64,000 nt of DNA from Flavobacterium aquatile LMG 4008 = ATCC 11947. GTDB lineage: Bacteria > Bacteroidota > Bacteroidia > Flavobacteriales > Flavobacteriaceae. Below, piece after piece: positions 9,301 to 18,710 of the stretch. Location: contig NZ_JRHH01000002.1 in the NCBI RefSeq assembly GCF_000757385.1, positions 496,001 to 560,000 on the forward strand, read 5' to 3'. How positions within the stretch are numbered: position 1 is the stretch's first letter; each line of letters opens with the position of its first letter. The notes below the pieces were generated by a model. It worked only from the letters and a program-made list of their open reading frames with translations, searched no databases and was not told the DNA's origin. A program made the translations under genes and the position numbers.

Positions 9301-9338
9301 AAAAAGGTTCATCTAATAAAGTAGATGAACCTTTTTTT
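9301..9338 (+). terminator. Terminator after the MORN-repeat gene
   Basis: A 15-base stem (9301-9315 and 9322-9336) with core GGTTCATCTA and a 6-base loop, ending in T7. It can also act leftward because A residues precede it. Confidence 0.88.
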
Positions 9339-9404
9339 GTGGCATTAATTTAGGGAAAGCGTTTGTTGAAATTTATTAGTATTTAATATTTCAATGAGTT
9401 TTAA

Positions 9405-9440
9405 TAAAAAAGGTTCGTCAGATAAAGACGAACCTTTTTT
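9405..9440 (-). terminator. Terminator after the M36 peptidase gene
   Basis: A 14-base stem (9406-9419 and 9427-9440), core GGTTCGTC, flanked by A and T runs so it works in both directions. It is a near copy of the hairpin at 9301-9338. Confidence 0.85.
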
Positions 9441-9461
9441 GTAAAATATATTTATTGTTTC

Positions 9462-12179
9462 TTATTTGATAATTACTTTCTCAGTATAAGTAGTTGTATC
9501 AGCAGTAACTTTAATAATATACATTCCAGATGATAAGTTATTAAGGTTGATAGATGCTTCAACATTAAAATCATTATTTACATTGGAGTAAACCGTTCTT
9601 CCGTTAATGTCAATAACATTTATTGACGCTTTACCTGTAAAGTTGTTTATTCTAATGTTTAATAAACCATTTGTTGGATTAGGATATACATTGAATAAAT
9701 CTTCTTTTTCAAAACTATCAGTATTTAATGCTGTACAGTTTGCACCTGGAGAAAAAGCAACAAAACTTTCTACTTGGTCGCCACTATTGTTGTTACTTCC
9801 TGATGATGCGCCTTGACCAACGCCTCTTCTTCTAAAAACTTCGGTAATTAAACAATAATCTTCTCCGCCGGTTGTAGCTTGATCTGCTGCAATCAATGCA
9901 TCTCTACCAGCAACAATTCCTGGATTACATGGTTGTAATTTTAGAGCATCCAATACTAAACGCATAACTTTATTATTTCCACCTGTTCCAGTATAAACAT
10001 TAGAATCAAAACCATATTTTTGAATATATGCCCAATTTAAATCCCATAAAGTTGTTGCCCAAAAATCTCCAATAACATATCTATAACCCGTGTCTCCTGC
10101 TTCAGTAGGTATTGGAATATTAGAGTCATTAAAAGTTAATGGATTTATACTCATGTCGGTAGAATATGGATAACTTCTTAATCCAGATCCTGTAGTTGGT
10201 TGGTTTAAAGCAAAAGTAGCTACACCTTTTGGTGTTGTACCAACATCACCAGCTTTTAACTGCATCATTAACATAAACCAATCAGACCAACCTTCACCCA
10301 TTGCTTCAAAGTTATTTAAACAGCCACTGTTTGCTGGTCCGCCAGCTAATCTTGTAGAAATACCATGACCATATTCGTGAGCAACAATTCCGTTGTCAAA
10401 ATCACCGTCTGTGTTTATAAATGGTGCTTCGCCTAATTGGATTTTACCATTTACAGTTTCGGTCTTTATTCTAGCAATAAGAGGATATCCTACAGCTTTA
10501 GTTACACTTATTGCAGGAATTGTAATTGTTGCATCTGCTCCAGACATATTAATTTCTGCTGGAACTGTTTCAGATGGGTCAACATTATTAACAATTATAA
10601 CACCTGTTGCGCCAGCATTTTGGGCATTTTTTACTTTTTCTATAAAGGTACATGGTGTTCCACCTAAAGCTTCTGCTAATGATCTTCTAATAACTACAAT
10701 ATTTCCATTAATTGCGGCTGCATTAACAGCAGCTGCACAAGCATCACAGTTATCAGTTTCTCCTGGATCTGGAGTTCCATCATCGTATAAAACCAAATTT
10801 GATTGAATTAAATTTGGTGCAATAGGAATATCAACATGACCAGGATTAAAAACATTATCTCTAGCTATTCTAGATCCAGCAATATCTGCAGGAGAATTTA
10901 TGTATAAAGGTTGAATTGGAGCCGCATAACTCCACAAGAACATTTGCATTCTTGGTCTATTTCCGTCAGTAGGAGTCGAAAAGTTTGCATTATTTAAATT
11001 TTGTGGTGTTGCCGATGCACCGTCTTGTGCATCTGCAAAAACAGCATCACCGCCAATTGTAACAGTTCCACCTTTACCATAGTTGTTTTGTTGAAAATTA
11101 CCATTTATTTCATTAAATCCATATTGATACCAAACGTCGTGCATCATGTTGTTCATGTAGAATAAATTGGTAATTGCAGCATTCAAGTAAGTTGATGGTT
11201 GTGTATTTGTTCCGCCATAAGGAAAATCAAAGCTTAAAGTTAAACCTCCACTTGGTGAAGTTCCTGTTCCGTTATTTCCATCTAAGTCATCTTGCGCTTG
11301 AACATTGTTTCCTCTAGTTATTGTATATTCATTTCCAACAACTCCATTTGTATCATGCCATCCGTAAGGAGAAGCCTCTACGTTGTGAGGATTTGTAATT
11401 AATTGTCTAGCAATGTGGTTAGGACTTTCATAGTTAAATGGTATAACTCTATAAGATCCAGATTGTACTTCCAGTAAACTTGAAGTTGTTTCTTTAAATA
11501 AGTTAAGGCTTGCAGCACTTTCTTTCATCGGAGAACAACTTGCACTATGATTATGATTTTCTCCAAAAGAACAGGATATCACCATGTCATTTTTCTCTAA
11601 AAGTTTACCATCTAATGCATCAATTCTTACATGCCAAAGGTGTTGATGCCCAGGAATATCAATTACATAATCCCAAGCTAATCTTAATTGATTGTCTGAA
11701 GTTAATTGATATACTAATTCTGCAGAAATTTCATCTTCAGTATTGTTAGAAATTCTGAAATTTTTTAATTCTTTTGTTTCTAAAATTGTATGAGTATTTG
11801 ATGAAGTAATGTTCAACAAATTTTTAGCGCTAAACAATCCTTCAAGTACAGATAAAGTAGGTGTTGTTGTGTTTACTTTAGTAGTAATGTTTGAAACAAA
11901 CTGACTGTGAATGTTGATTACTTCATCATTTTTAACCCAAACATTGGCAACAGCATTAAAAATTTCAATTCCTTGATATCTTTGTTTTAGGTAATAATTG
12001 TGAATGTTGGTACTTTCAGATGTAGCTTCACTTTCAATAATCCAATCATTTACATCAGCACTAGTTAACTCTAACTTTGTTAAGTTCGCGTTAAGATAAG
12101 TTTGTATTTTACTTCTTGTGGCTTGAGAAAAAACCGAGCCTGTAATCAATAGAAGTAACAATAGATAATTTTTTTTCAT
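9462..12179 (-). CDS. M36 (fungalysin-type) zinc metallopeptidase with PA and T9SS sorting domains
   Basis: Secreted endopeptidase of 905 residues. In order: signal peptide (MKKNYLLLLLLITGSVFSQ), FTP-type propeptide (to about 250), and the M36 catalytic region with HEYGH at 601-605. A protease-associated domain is inserted before the active site (VIIVNNVDPSETVPAEINMSG, about 530-560). A C-terminal type IX sorting domain (NVYPNPTNGLLNI..., ending YTEKVIIK) closes the protein. The zinc-binding HExxH and the downstream glutamate-bearing EAMGEGWSDW are intact. It is predicted to be exported through Sec and then T9SS to the surface or medium to digest protein. Convergent with the MORN gene and separated by paired terminators. 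Confidence 0.93.
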   Translation of the reverse strand: MKKNYLLLLLLITGSVFSQATRSKIQTYLNANLTKLELTSADVNDWIIESEATSESTNIHNYYLKQRYQGIEIFNAVANVWVKNDEVINIHSQFVSNITTKVNTTTPTLSVLEGLFSAKNLLNITSSNTHTILETKELKNFRISNNTEDEISAELVYQLTSDNQLRLAWDYVIDIPGHQHLWHVRIDALDGKLLEKNDMVISCSFGENHNHSASCSPMKESAASLNLFKETTSSLLEVQSGSYRVIPFNYESPNHIARQLITNPHNVEASPYGWHDTNGVVGNEYTITRGNNVQAQDDLDGNNGTGTSPSGGLTLSFDFPYGGTNTQPSTYLNAAITNLFYMNNMMHDVWYQYGFNEINGNFQQNNYGKGGTVTIGGDAVFADAQDGASATPQNLNNANFSTPTDGNRPRMQMFLWSYAAPIQPLYINSPADIAGSRIARDNVFNPGHVDIPIAPNLIQSNLVLYDDGTPDPGETDNCDACAAAVNAAAINGNIVVIRRSLAEALGGTPCTFIEKVKNAQNAGATGVIIVNNVDPSETVPAEINMSGADATITIPAISVTKAVGYPLIARIKTETVNGKIQLGEAPFINTDGDFDNGIVAHEYGHGISTRLAGGPANSGCLNNFEAMGEGWSDWFMLMMQLKAGDVGTTPKGVATFALNQPTTGSGLRSYPYSTDMSINPLTFNDSNIPIPTEAGDTGYRYVIGDFWATTLWDLNWAYIQKYGFDSNVYTGTGGNNKVMRLVLDALKLQPCNPGIVAGRDALIAADQATTGGEDYCLITEVFRRRGVGQGASSGSNNNSGDQVESFVAFSPGANCTALNTDSFEKEDLFNVYPNPTNGLLNIRINNFTGKASINVIDINGRTVYSNVNNDFNVEASINLNNLSSGMYIIKVTADTTTYTEKVIIK

Positions 12180-12258
12180 TTTGGTATAGTTAAATTATGG
12201 TTAGCAAACTTAATTTATTTTTTAAGTTTATGCAATTTTTTTATTGAATATCAGATTT

Positions 12259-13605
12259 TTAACTTTTGTTTGATTGGATGGTTTTAAATAATTCTAATGC
12301 CTTTCCATCCGTTAACATTGATACATAATGACAAATGTGTTGCAATCTATCATAAACGGTTTCTTTTTCATATTGATAACGTTCTGGTAACAATTTCAAT
12401 ATCAGATTATCGTAATTACTTGCCGTTCCGTTTGCTTTCTTATTATAGGCATCACAAAACGTATCTAGTAAGGTATTGATAATTTTGTAACCCATAATTT
12501 CCTTATGAATTACCTCCTTACTTTGATATACGTTTTTTACACTTATTTGGATGATATCATTCATCTGAGCTTTGTATTTAGACTTGTCGGTTATTGCGTA
12601 AGGAAATTCGCCTTTTAAAATGGCTTCTTCGTTTTCAATAAAGACATTCACAGCATCATTGATTAAATTTCCGATAGCCAATGCGCGCAAATAACTAATT
12701 CTGTCTTCTTTTGTAGTAAGAGAATTGTATTTAGATGTATCAATAGAATCTTTAACCAGTTTTATCAAATATTCCAAAGCAAAATCTTCCGAAACTAATC
12801 CAAGGTTTATTCCGTCTTCAAAATCGATTATTGTATAACAAATATCATCGGCAGCTTCAACCAAATAGGCAAGTGGATGACGTTCGTAACCAATATCGTT
12901 GCCTGATTTATTAGGAATCATTCCCAATTCGGTAGCCACTTCTTTAAAAAATTCTTTGTCTGATTGGAAGAAACCGTATTTTTTATCGGCGATATTTTGC
13001 GTTGGTTTTTTTGGCAAACTCTCTTTTGGATATTTCATAAATGCACCAAGAACGGCGTAAGTCAAGCGGATGCTGCCTTCAATTCCTGGACGTGAACTTG
13101 TTAAAACAGAAAATCCATTGGCGTTTCCTTCAAAATCTATTAAATCCTGCCATTCTTTATCCGACAATTGGTGTTTGTATTTTTGTCCGTTTCCGATAGA
13201 AAAATATTCGCCAATGGCTTTTTCTCCTGAATGTCCGAAAGGCGGATTTCCAATATCGTGCGATAAAGCTGCTGCTGCAACAATAGCACCAAAATCATTG
13301 GCTTGATACCCATGAATAGACTGTAAATGCGGATATTTCTCAATAATTTTTTTTCCAACTAATCTTCCTAAGGAACGTCCAACAACCGAAACTTCTAAAC
13401 TATGAGTAAGTCGTGTATGTACAAAATCGGTTTTTGACATAGGAATAACTTGCGTTTTATCTTGCAAACTTCTAAAAGCCGCCGAAAAGATAATTCGATC
13501 ATAATCTACTTCAAAACCCAATCGCGTGTCGTCTTGTTCAATTCGCAGACGTTTCCCTTTGTCGCCTTGTCGTTTTAAAGATAAAAGTTGTTCCCAGTTC
13601 ATCAT
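12259..13605 (-). CDS. dgt: dGTP triphosphohydrolase
   Basis: HD-domain enzyme that cuts dGTP to deoxyguanosine and tripolyphosphate, controlling dNTP pools. The 448-residue protein shows the HD metal ligands in order: RLTHSLEV (first His), LSHDIGNPPFGHSGE (His-Asp and substrate loop), and later YLVEAADDICY containing the last Asp. The start may be the first or second of two adjacent ATG codons (MMNWEQ). It lies two genes from nrdA and nrdB, the enzymes that make dNTPs, which fits a nucleotide-pool theme. Confidence 0.93.
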   Translation of the reverse strand: MMNWEQLLSLKRQGDKGKRLRIEQDDTRLGFEVDYDRIIFSAAFRSLQDKTQVIPMSKTDFVHTRLTHSLEVSVVGRSLGRLVGKKIIEKYPHLQSIHGYQANDFGAIVAAAALSHDIGNPPFGHSGEKAIGEYFSIGNGQKYKHQLSDKEWQDLIDFEGNANGFSVLTSSRPGIEGSIRLTYAVLGAFMKYPKESLPKKPTQNIADKKYGFFQSDKEFFKEVATELGMIPNKSGNDIGYERHPLAYLVEAADDICYTIIDFEDGINLGLVSEDFALEYLIKLVKDSIDTSKYNSLTTKEDRISYLRALAIGNLINDAVNVFIENEEAILKGEFPYAITDKSKYKAQMNDIIQISVKNVYQSKEVIHKEIMGYKIINTLLDTFCDAYNKKANGTASNYDNLILKLLPERYQYEKETVYDRLQHICHYVSMLTDGKALELFKTIQSNKS

Positions 13606-13642
13606 GGAATGTGAAATATTAGATATTAAATTTTAGATATAA

Positions 13643-14092
13643 TCAAAGTGATTTTTTCATGCAAATGCTATTTTCAACTCCGATGTATTGACCGTAATTT
13701 TCGGTTATAACGTAACCTAGTTTTTGATACAATGAAATGGCGTCTTTTTGCATAAATCCTGTTTCAAGAACAGCAATTTTGTAGTTTTCTTCAGTTGCCC
13801 AAAGTTCCAAGTCAGATAAAATTTTAGATGCAATTCCTTTTCCTCGAAATTGTGGTAAAGTGTACATTCTTTTCATTTCTACTGTTTCAGAATCGTATTC
13901 TTTGTATGCGCCAATTCCAACTGCAGTTTCGTTTTCATAAACAATAATGGCATTTTTTAATGCACTCGATTTGTTGAATTGTGCATAGAACGCATGATCT
14001 TCACCATCAAGAATTGCCAAAAAAGCGTCTAACTCTATTACGAGTTTTTCAAAATCAGGATTATCAGATGTTGTTCTTGTAACCGTAATCAT
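13643..14092 (-). CDS. GNAT-family N-acetyltransferase
   Basis: Acetyl-CoA dependent acyltransferase of 149 residues. The acetyl-CoA pyrophosphate loop is visible as RMYTLPQFRGKGIASKIL (residues about 73-90), followed by LETGFMQKDAISLYQKLGYV, the usual motif B with the helix that ends in a Tyr. The substrate cannot be deduced. It starts 8 bases after the stop of the small gene 14100-14321, with which it is likely co-transcribed, and ends 38 bases before dgt. Confidence 0.88.
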   Translation of the reverse strand: MITVTRTTSDNPDFEKLVIELDAFLAILDGEDHAFYAQFNKSSALKNAIIVYENETAVGIGAYKEYDSETVEMKRMYTLPQFRGKGIASKILSDLELWATEENYKIAVLETGFMQKDAISLYQKLGYVITENYGQYIGVENSICMKKSL

Positions 14093-14099
14093 TGTGGTT

Positions 14100-14321
14100 T
14101 TATTCTTTATCGTTGGCTAAGAAAAAGACTCTCGATTTTTTAGGATATTGATTGTAGCTTTTGTCACTAGGATTTGCAATTACCGTTTTGATATTGATTT
14201 CATCTCCTAATTTAAAATTTTTCTCAACCAATTGATAATCCAATAGATATTCGCCACAGAAGTAATTTCCGTCGTTGTCTTTTTCTATAATTCCTGTATA
14301 AACTCCTTTTTCTTTTGACAT
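14100..14321 (-). CDS. Small conserved protein of unknown function
   Basis: A 73-residue acidic/basic mixed protein without signal peptide or membrane segment, rich in beta-prone stretches (GVYTGIIEKDNDGNYFCGEYLL, then NFKLGDEINIKTVI). No catalytic motif is recognisable. Coding is supported by a good ATG, the tight 7-base spacing to the following GNAT gene, and codon usage like its neighbours. It may be a small OB-like or SH3-like fold, but that is only an impression. Confidence 0.6.
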   Translation of the reverse strand: MSKEKGVYTGIIEKDNDGNYFCGEYLLDYQLVEKNFKLGDEINIKTVIANPSDKSYNQYPKKSRVFFLANDKE

Positions 14322-14370
14322 TTTGTTATAATTTGTTTCAAATATACGAATTGAAATTTAAATTCTGATT

Positions 14371-14516
14371 TTTAGTCGTGATTGCAATGGAAAGCATTAT
14401 GCAGGAAAACGCTATTTTTTCTTGGCAAAAAAGAGCGACCATAGAAGCTCCTTTTTTGTATTAGAAAAAAAGTGTTTTACAAATAATCTTGTAATGGAAA
14501 GCGGGAATAACTTCTA
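14371..14516 (-). repeat. Dispersed intergenic element, copy 1 (type A)
   Basis: Copy of a repeat family whose consensus, in its own orientation, begins TTAGGAGC, has a conserved middle like TTCCCGCTTTCCATTGCAATC, then a variable hairpin, and ends TTGCAATCGGGGCTA. Here it lies on the minus strand downstream of nrdA; the piece GATTGCAATGGAAAGC marks one end and AATGGAAAGCGGGAATAACTTCTAA the other (quoted in parts). It is longer than most copies (about 146 bases) and has a second internal hairpin region. Confidence 0.7.
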
Positions 14517-14520
14517 ATAA

Positions 14521-14550
14521 AAAAACAGCCATCAAATTTGACGACTGTTT
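14521..14550 (-). terminator. Terminator of nrdA
   Basis: Arms 14523-14536 and 14537-14550 pair over 14 positions with two G-U pairs on the minus-strand RNA, with innermost pairs opening to form the loop, followed by U residues. It lies 27 bases after the nrdA stop. Confidence 0.7.
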
Positions 14551-14576
14551 CTATATTCTATTCTCTATGTTCTAAA

Positions 14577-17030
14577 TTAAGAACCACACATTTCACATTC
14601 CTCCGGACCAGAATTTTTAGCCAATTCAATCATCGCTCTATATTCCTCAGCAGACATTTCTACTGGTTCGTTTAGAACTGCGATTGGTTGTAATTTTTCG
14701 GCAATTGGTTCAGAAACTATTTGAACTGTTGGTTGCTCTTTTACTTCAATTGGTTCTGCTTTTTTGTCATTGTTTAATGTAAATTTGATGGCATCCACCG
14801 CAGCTTTTGTTCTCAAATAATACATACCGGTTTTCAAGCCGCTTTTCCAAGCATAGAAATGCATCGACGTTAATTTAGAATAATTGGCATCTTGCATGAA
14901 CAAGTTCAACGATTGCGATTGATCTACAAAATAACCTCTTTGACGACTCATGTCAATAATATCTTTCATCGACATTTCCCAAACGGTTTTGTACAATTCT
15001 TTCAAATCTTGCGGAATATTCAAGTCTTGAACTGATCCGTTGTTACGCATTAATTGTTGCTTTAGGTCTTCGTTCCATAAACCTCTATTTACTAAATCTT
15101 CTAATAAATGTTTGTTCACAACGATGAATTCTCCTGAAAGCACGCGACGTGTATAAATGTTAGAAGTATAAGGTTCGAATGCTTCGTTGTTTCCTAAAAT
15201 CTGAGAAGTCGAAGCTGTTGGCATTGGCGCCACCAAAAGTGAATTTCTAACACCATGTTCCATAACTTCTTTACGTAAACTTGCCCAATCCCAACGACCA
15301 GAAAGTTCTTCGTCTTTAATATTCCAAAGATTGTGTTGGAATTCTCCTTGCGAAATTGGTGAACCTGCAAAGCTAGAATACGGACCTTCTTCTTTAGCCA
15401 TTTCCATAGATGCGGTTACAGCTGCAAAATATAATGTTTCAAAAATTTCCTGGTTTAATGTTTTCGCTTCGTCGCTTGTAAACGGCATACGCAACATAAT
15501 GAATGCATCTGCCAAACCTTGTACACCAAGACCAATTGGACGGTGACGTTTGTTAGAATTTTCGCCTTCTTTTACAGGATAATAATTTCTGTCAATTACT
15601 TTATTTAAGTTTCTTGTTACGCGTTTGGTTACGGTAAACAACAAATCGTGGTTGAACTTTCCGTTTTCCACAAACATTGGTAACGATAATGAAGCCAAAT
15701 TACAAACTGCAATTTCATCTTTCGATGTAAATTCCATAATCTCAGTACACAAGTTCGATGAACGAATAGTTCCAAGATTTTTCTGGTTTGATTTTCTGTT
15801 GGCTGCATCTTTGTACAACATATAAGGAGTTCCAGTTTCAATTTGAGATTCCAGAATTTTCTCCCATAATTCGTGCGCTTTGATGGTTTTTCTTCCTTTT
15901 CCAGCCGCTTCGTATGAAGTATAAAGTGCTTCAAATTCTTCACCGTGAACATCATACAATCCTGGACATTCATTCGGACACATCAATGTCCAATTGCCGT
16001 TTTCTTGTACGCGTTTCATAAATAAATCGGAAGTCCACATCGCGAAGAATAAATCTCTTGCACGCATTTCTTCTTTTCCGGTATTCTTTTTCAAGTCTAG
16101 GAATTCGAAGATGTCAGCATGCCAAGTTTCAATATAAATAGCAAAACTTCCTTTACGTTTTCCACCACCTTGATCTACGTATCTTGCAGTATCATTGAAA
16201 ACACGCAACATTGGAACAATTCCGTTTGAAGTTCCGTTAGTTCCACGAATGTAACTTCCAGTTGCACGAACGTTGTGAATAGAAAGTCCAATTCCTCCAG
16301 CCGATTGCGAAATTTTAGCCGTTTGTTTCAACGTGTCATAAATTCCGTCAATACTGTCGTCTTGCATTGCCAATAGGAAACAAGAAGACATTTGAGGTTT
16401 TGGAGTTCCTGCATTGAACAGCGTTGGCGTTGCATGCGTAAAGAATTTTTTCGACATCAAGTCGTAGGTTTCAATAACCGATTTTAAATCGTCTAAGTGA
16501 ATTCCAACCGAAACACGCATTAGCATGTGTTGTGGACGTTCAACGATTTTACCGTTAATTCTTAATAAATACGAACGTTCTAGTGTTTTAAATCCGAAAT
16601 AATCGTAGTTGAAATCACGGTTGTATATAATGTGTGAATTTAAAAATTCAGCGTTTTCCTGAATAACTTTATGTACTTCTTCCGACAAAAGTGGTGCCGA
16701 TTGACCGTTTCTTGGATTTACATAATGAAACATTTCGTTCATAGTTTCCGAGAACGACTTATTGGTATTTTTATGCAAATTCGAAATCGCAATTCTTGCC
16801 GCCAATTGAGCATAATCTGGATGAGCAATCGTCATTGAAGCCGCAGTTTCTGCCGCAAGATTATCCAATTCCGACGTAGTAACGCCATCATACAATCCTT
16901 CAATCACGCGCATGGCTACTTTTACAGCATCAACTAAATCATTTAAACCATAACATAGTTTTTTAATTCTATCCGTGATTTTGTCAAACATTACTGGCTC
17001 TTTATGGCCATCTCTTTTTACTACGTACAT
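14577..17030 (-). CDS. nrdA: Ribonucleoside-diphosphate reductase, alpha subunit (class I)
   Basis: Catalytic large subunit that reduces ribonucleotides to deoxyribonucleotides. The 817-residue protein has an N-terminal ATP-cone ([18 protein letters not shown]) for dATP/ATP control. The active-site set is [14 protein letters not shown] (Asn-Cys-Glu) and VCNLASL, and the radical-transfer region is followed by a C-terminal redox tail ending CEMCGS (Cys-x2-Cys). The presence of the ATP-cone argues for overall activity control. A terminator and repeat copy 1 follow. nrdB lies 286 bases upstream in the same direction, separated by nested repeats. Confidence 0.97.
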   Translation of the reverse strand: MYVVKRDGHKEPVMFDKITDRIKKLCYGLNDLVDAVKVAMRVIEGLYDGVTTSELDNLAAETAASMTIAHPDYAQLAARIAISNLHKNTNKSFSETMNEMFHYVNPRNGQSAPLLSEEVHKVIQENAEFLNSHIIYNRDFNYDYFGFKTLERSYLLRINGKIVERPQHMLMRVSVGIHLDDLKSVIETYDLMSKKFFTHATPTLFNAGTPKPQMSSCFLLAMQDDSIDGIYDTLKQTAKISQSAGGIGLSIHNVRATGSYIRGTNGTSNGIVPMLRVFNDTARYVDQGGGKRKGSFAIYIETWHADIFEFLDLKKNTGKEEMRARDLFFAMWTSDLFMKRVQENGNWTLMCPNECPGLYDVHGEEFEALYTSYEAAGKGRKTIKAHELWEKILESQIETGTPYMLYKDAANRKSNQKNLGTIRSSNLCTEIMEFTSKDEIAVCNLASLSLPMFVENGKFNHDLLFTVTKRVTRNLNKVIDRNYYPVKEGENSNKRHRPIGLGVQGLADAFIMLRMPFTSDEAKTLNQEIFETLYFAAVTASMEMAKEEGPYSSFAGSPISQGEFQHNLWNIKDEELSGRWDWASLRKEVMEHGVRNSLLVAPMPTASTSQILGNNEAFEPYTSNIYTRRVLSGEFIVVNKHLLEDLVNRGLWNEDLKQQLMRNNGSVQDLNIPQDLKELYKTVWEMSMKDIIDMSRQRGYFVDQSQSLNLFMQDANYSKLTSMHFYAWKSGLKTGMYYLRTKAAVDAIKFTLNNDKKAEPIEVKEQPTVQIVSEPIAEKLQPIAVLNEPVEMSAEEYRAMIELAKNSGPEECEMCGS

Positions 17031-17087
17031 ACTTTTTTGTTTTTGTGAACTAGAAAATCCCTTCTCTACTTCGGGTTATTTGTAATC

Positions 17088-17119
17088 TTTTTTGCCACAA
17101 AGGCGCTAAGTCGCAAAGT
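17088..17119 (+). repeat. Left arm of an inverted dispersed repeat (type C)
   Basis: Reads TTTTTGCCACAAAGGCGC then TAAGTCGCAAAG. It pairs in inverted orientation with 17278-17307: 24 of 30 aligned bases agree. The 8-base rhythm (GCxxAAAG / GCxxTAAG) is characteristic of a repeat seen between genes in many Bacteroidota. Confidence 0.75.
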
Positions 17120-17141
17120 TTTCACTTTACTTTTTTTGTTT

Positions 17142-17227
17142 TTAGAAGCTCTTCCAGCTTTCCGCTATATCTTTTTCAATTGCCTTGGGAGGCAATTAAA
17201 AAAGGATGCCGCTGCAATCTGGGCTAG
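17142..17227 (+). repeat. Dispersed intergenic element, copy 2 (type A)
   Basis: Starts TTAGAAGCTCTTCCAGCTT and ends GCTGCAATCTGGGCTAG, matching the ends of the type A family. Its core is a hairpin with arms near AATTGCC and GGCAATT around the loop TTGGGA. It is nested between the two type C arms in the nrdA-nrdB gap. Confidence 0.75.
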
Positions 17228-17277
17228 ACCACTTCAATGGTTTGGGTTCTCTTGTAATCTTTTGTAATAATTTTATT

Positions 17278-17307
17278 CTTCGTGCCTTGGTGTCTTTGTG
17301 GCAAAAA
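17278..17307 (-). repeat. Right arm of an inverted dispersed repeat (type C)
   Basis: On the minus strand it reads TTTTTGCCACAAAGACACC then AAGGCACGAAG, the inverted partner of 17088-17119. Together with that arm it brackets type A copy 2, about 160 bases apart, 10 bases from the nrdB stop. Confidence 0.75.
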
Positions 17308-17316
17308 GGCGAGAAA

Positions 17317-18294
17317 TTAAAAATCGGCGTCGAAACTAATTTTTTGTGCTTCGCTATCGGTGTTCATAACCCCAGCTTTTTGGTATTCGGCCACTTTTTT
17401 CTCAAAGAAATTGGTTTTTCCTTGAAGTGAAATCATGTCCATAAAATCGAATGGGTTCGATGTATTGTATTCTCTGTCGCAACCTAGTTCTACTAAAAGT
17501 CTATCGGCAACAAATTCTAAATATTGCGTCATTAATGTCGCGTTCATTCCGATTAAAGAAACCGGAAGCGATTCTGTTATGAACTCTCTTTCAATATTTA
17601 AAGCGTCAACAATAATCGTTCTGATGCGTTCTTTTGGAACTTTGTTAACTAAATGGTGGTTGTGTAAATGCACAGCAAAATCACAATGAACACCTTCGTC
17701 ACGAGAAATTAATTCGTTAGAAAAGGTTAATCCTGGCATCAATCCACGTTTTTTCAACCAATAAATAGAACAAAATGCACCAGAAAAGAAAATTCCTTCA
17801 ACTGCTGCGAAAGCAATTAAACGTTCAGCAAATGAATCTGATTCAATCCATTTTAAAGCCCAATCTGCTTTTTTCTTAATTGCAGGAAAAACTTCTAAGG
17901 CATTAAATAACTGATCTTTTTCTGCTTCGTCCTTAACATATGTATCAATTAATAACGAATAGGTTTCGCTATGAATGTTTTCCATCATGATTTGAAAACC
18001 ATAAAAGAACTTTGCTTCAGCATATTGTACTTCATTTACAAAGTTTTCAGCAAGGTTTTCGTTTACAATTCCGTCAGAAGCTGCAAAAAAAGCAAGAATA
18101 TGTTTGATGAAATATTTCTCATCATTGTTCAATTTGTTATTCCAATCGTTTAAGTCTTGCGATAAATCAATTTCTTCTGCAGTCCAAAAACTTGCTTCCA
18201 TTTTTTTGTACCATTCCCAAATATCGTGGTGTTTGATTGGGAAAATCACGAAGCGATTTTTATTTTCTGACAAGATTGGTTCTATGAAGCTCAT
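17317..18294 (-). CDS. nrdB: Ribonucleoside-diphosphate reductase, beta subunit (class I)
   Basis: Provides the diiron-tyrosyl radical for NrdA. The 325-residue protein has the eukaryote-like R2 signature: an early WTAEEIDLS (first metal Asp/Glu), [19 protein letters not shown] with the Glu and His ligands and the radical-forming Tyr, then [12 protein letters not shown] and [15 protein letters not shown]. The C-terminal tail, which docks NrdA, ends KISFDADF, close to the FxxDxDF type. The start ATG is at 18294; there is no strong -33/-7 promoter immediately upstream. It most likely forms one functional unit with nrdA despite the repeat-filled gap. Confidence 0.97.
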   Translation of the reverse strand: MSFIEPILSENKNRFVIFPIKHHDIWEWYKKMEASFWTAEEIDLSQDLNDWNNKLNNDEKYFIKHILAFFAASDGIVNENLAENFVNEVQYAEAKFFYGFQIMMENIHSETYSLLIDTYVKDEAEKDQLFNALEVFPAIKKKADWALKWIESDSFAERLIAFAAVEGIFFSGAFCSIYWLKKRGLMPGLTFSNELISRDEGVHCDFAVHLHNHHLVNKVPKERIRTIIVDALNIEREFITESLPVSLIGMNATLMTQYLEFVADRLLVELGCDREYNTSNPFDFMDMISLQGKTNFFEKKVAEYQKAGVMNTDSEAQKISFDADF

Positions 18295-18569
18295 TATGTA
18301 TGTTTTTTAAGATATTTTTAACTTATTTCGAGAGTTACAAAGATTGGAATTTTTAAATGAAAATGAAAGTCAAAGTTATTGACAATCGGCTTTAGTTTTT
18401 AACAATGTGTAGGAATACTACTAATTTTTACTTTTTCGTAACTATTTGTTTAACAATTGTTTACAAACGTTAAATTTTCAAAAAACCCTTAGTTATAAGG
18501 CTTTAAAACTATTTTTAGGCAAGTTTTCGTAAAGTTATTTCGAAGTTATTTTCGTGATTTTGATAAACA
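18295..18569. other. AT-rich spacer upstream of nrdB
   Basis: With the terminator at 18570 this is part of a 416-base gene-free stretch. I see no open frame with coding character, no tRNA and no dispersed repeat. It must contain the nrdB promoter, but no perfect TTTG-N19-TAnnTTTG was found; a TTTG and an AATCTTTG element occur with poor spacing. A short CCTTAGTTATAAGG palindrome near 18486 is the only symmetrical piece noticed. Confidence 0.5.
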
Positions 18570-18606
18570 AAAAAAGCAGTTTTCTGATGTAGAAAACTGC
18601 TTTTTT
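18570..18606 (-). terminator. Terminator after the Lys/Ala-rich secreted protein gene
   Basis: A 16-base perfect stem (18570-18585 and 18591-18606; core GCAGTTTTCT) with a 5-base loop and T6, able to act in both directions. It lies about 105 bases after the stop of the gene at 18711. Confidence 0.85.
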
Positions 18607-18710
18607 ATAATTGTGCAAAATGTCGTTTAATTCACTAAAAATTATTCGTTTTTACTATCAAATTCGTAAAAAATTGTGCTTAAAACGAATTGATTTTGGA
18701 TAAAGTTAAT

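Noticed and set aside
10393..10806. Plus-strand frames opposite the M36 peptidase gene
   Set aside because: They lie fully within a clear 905-residue gene on the other strand and show no domain.
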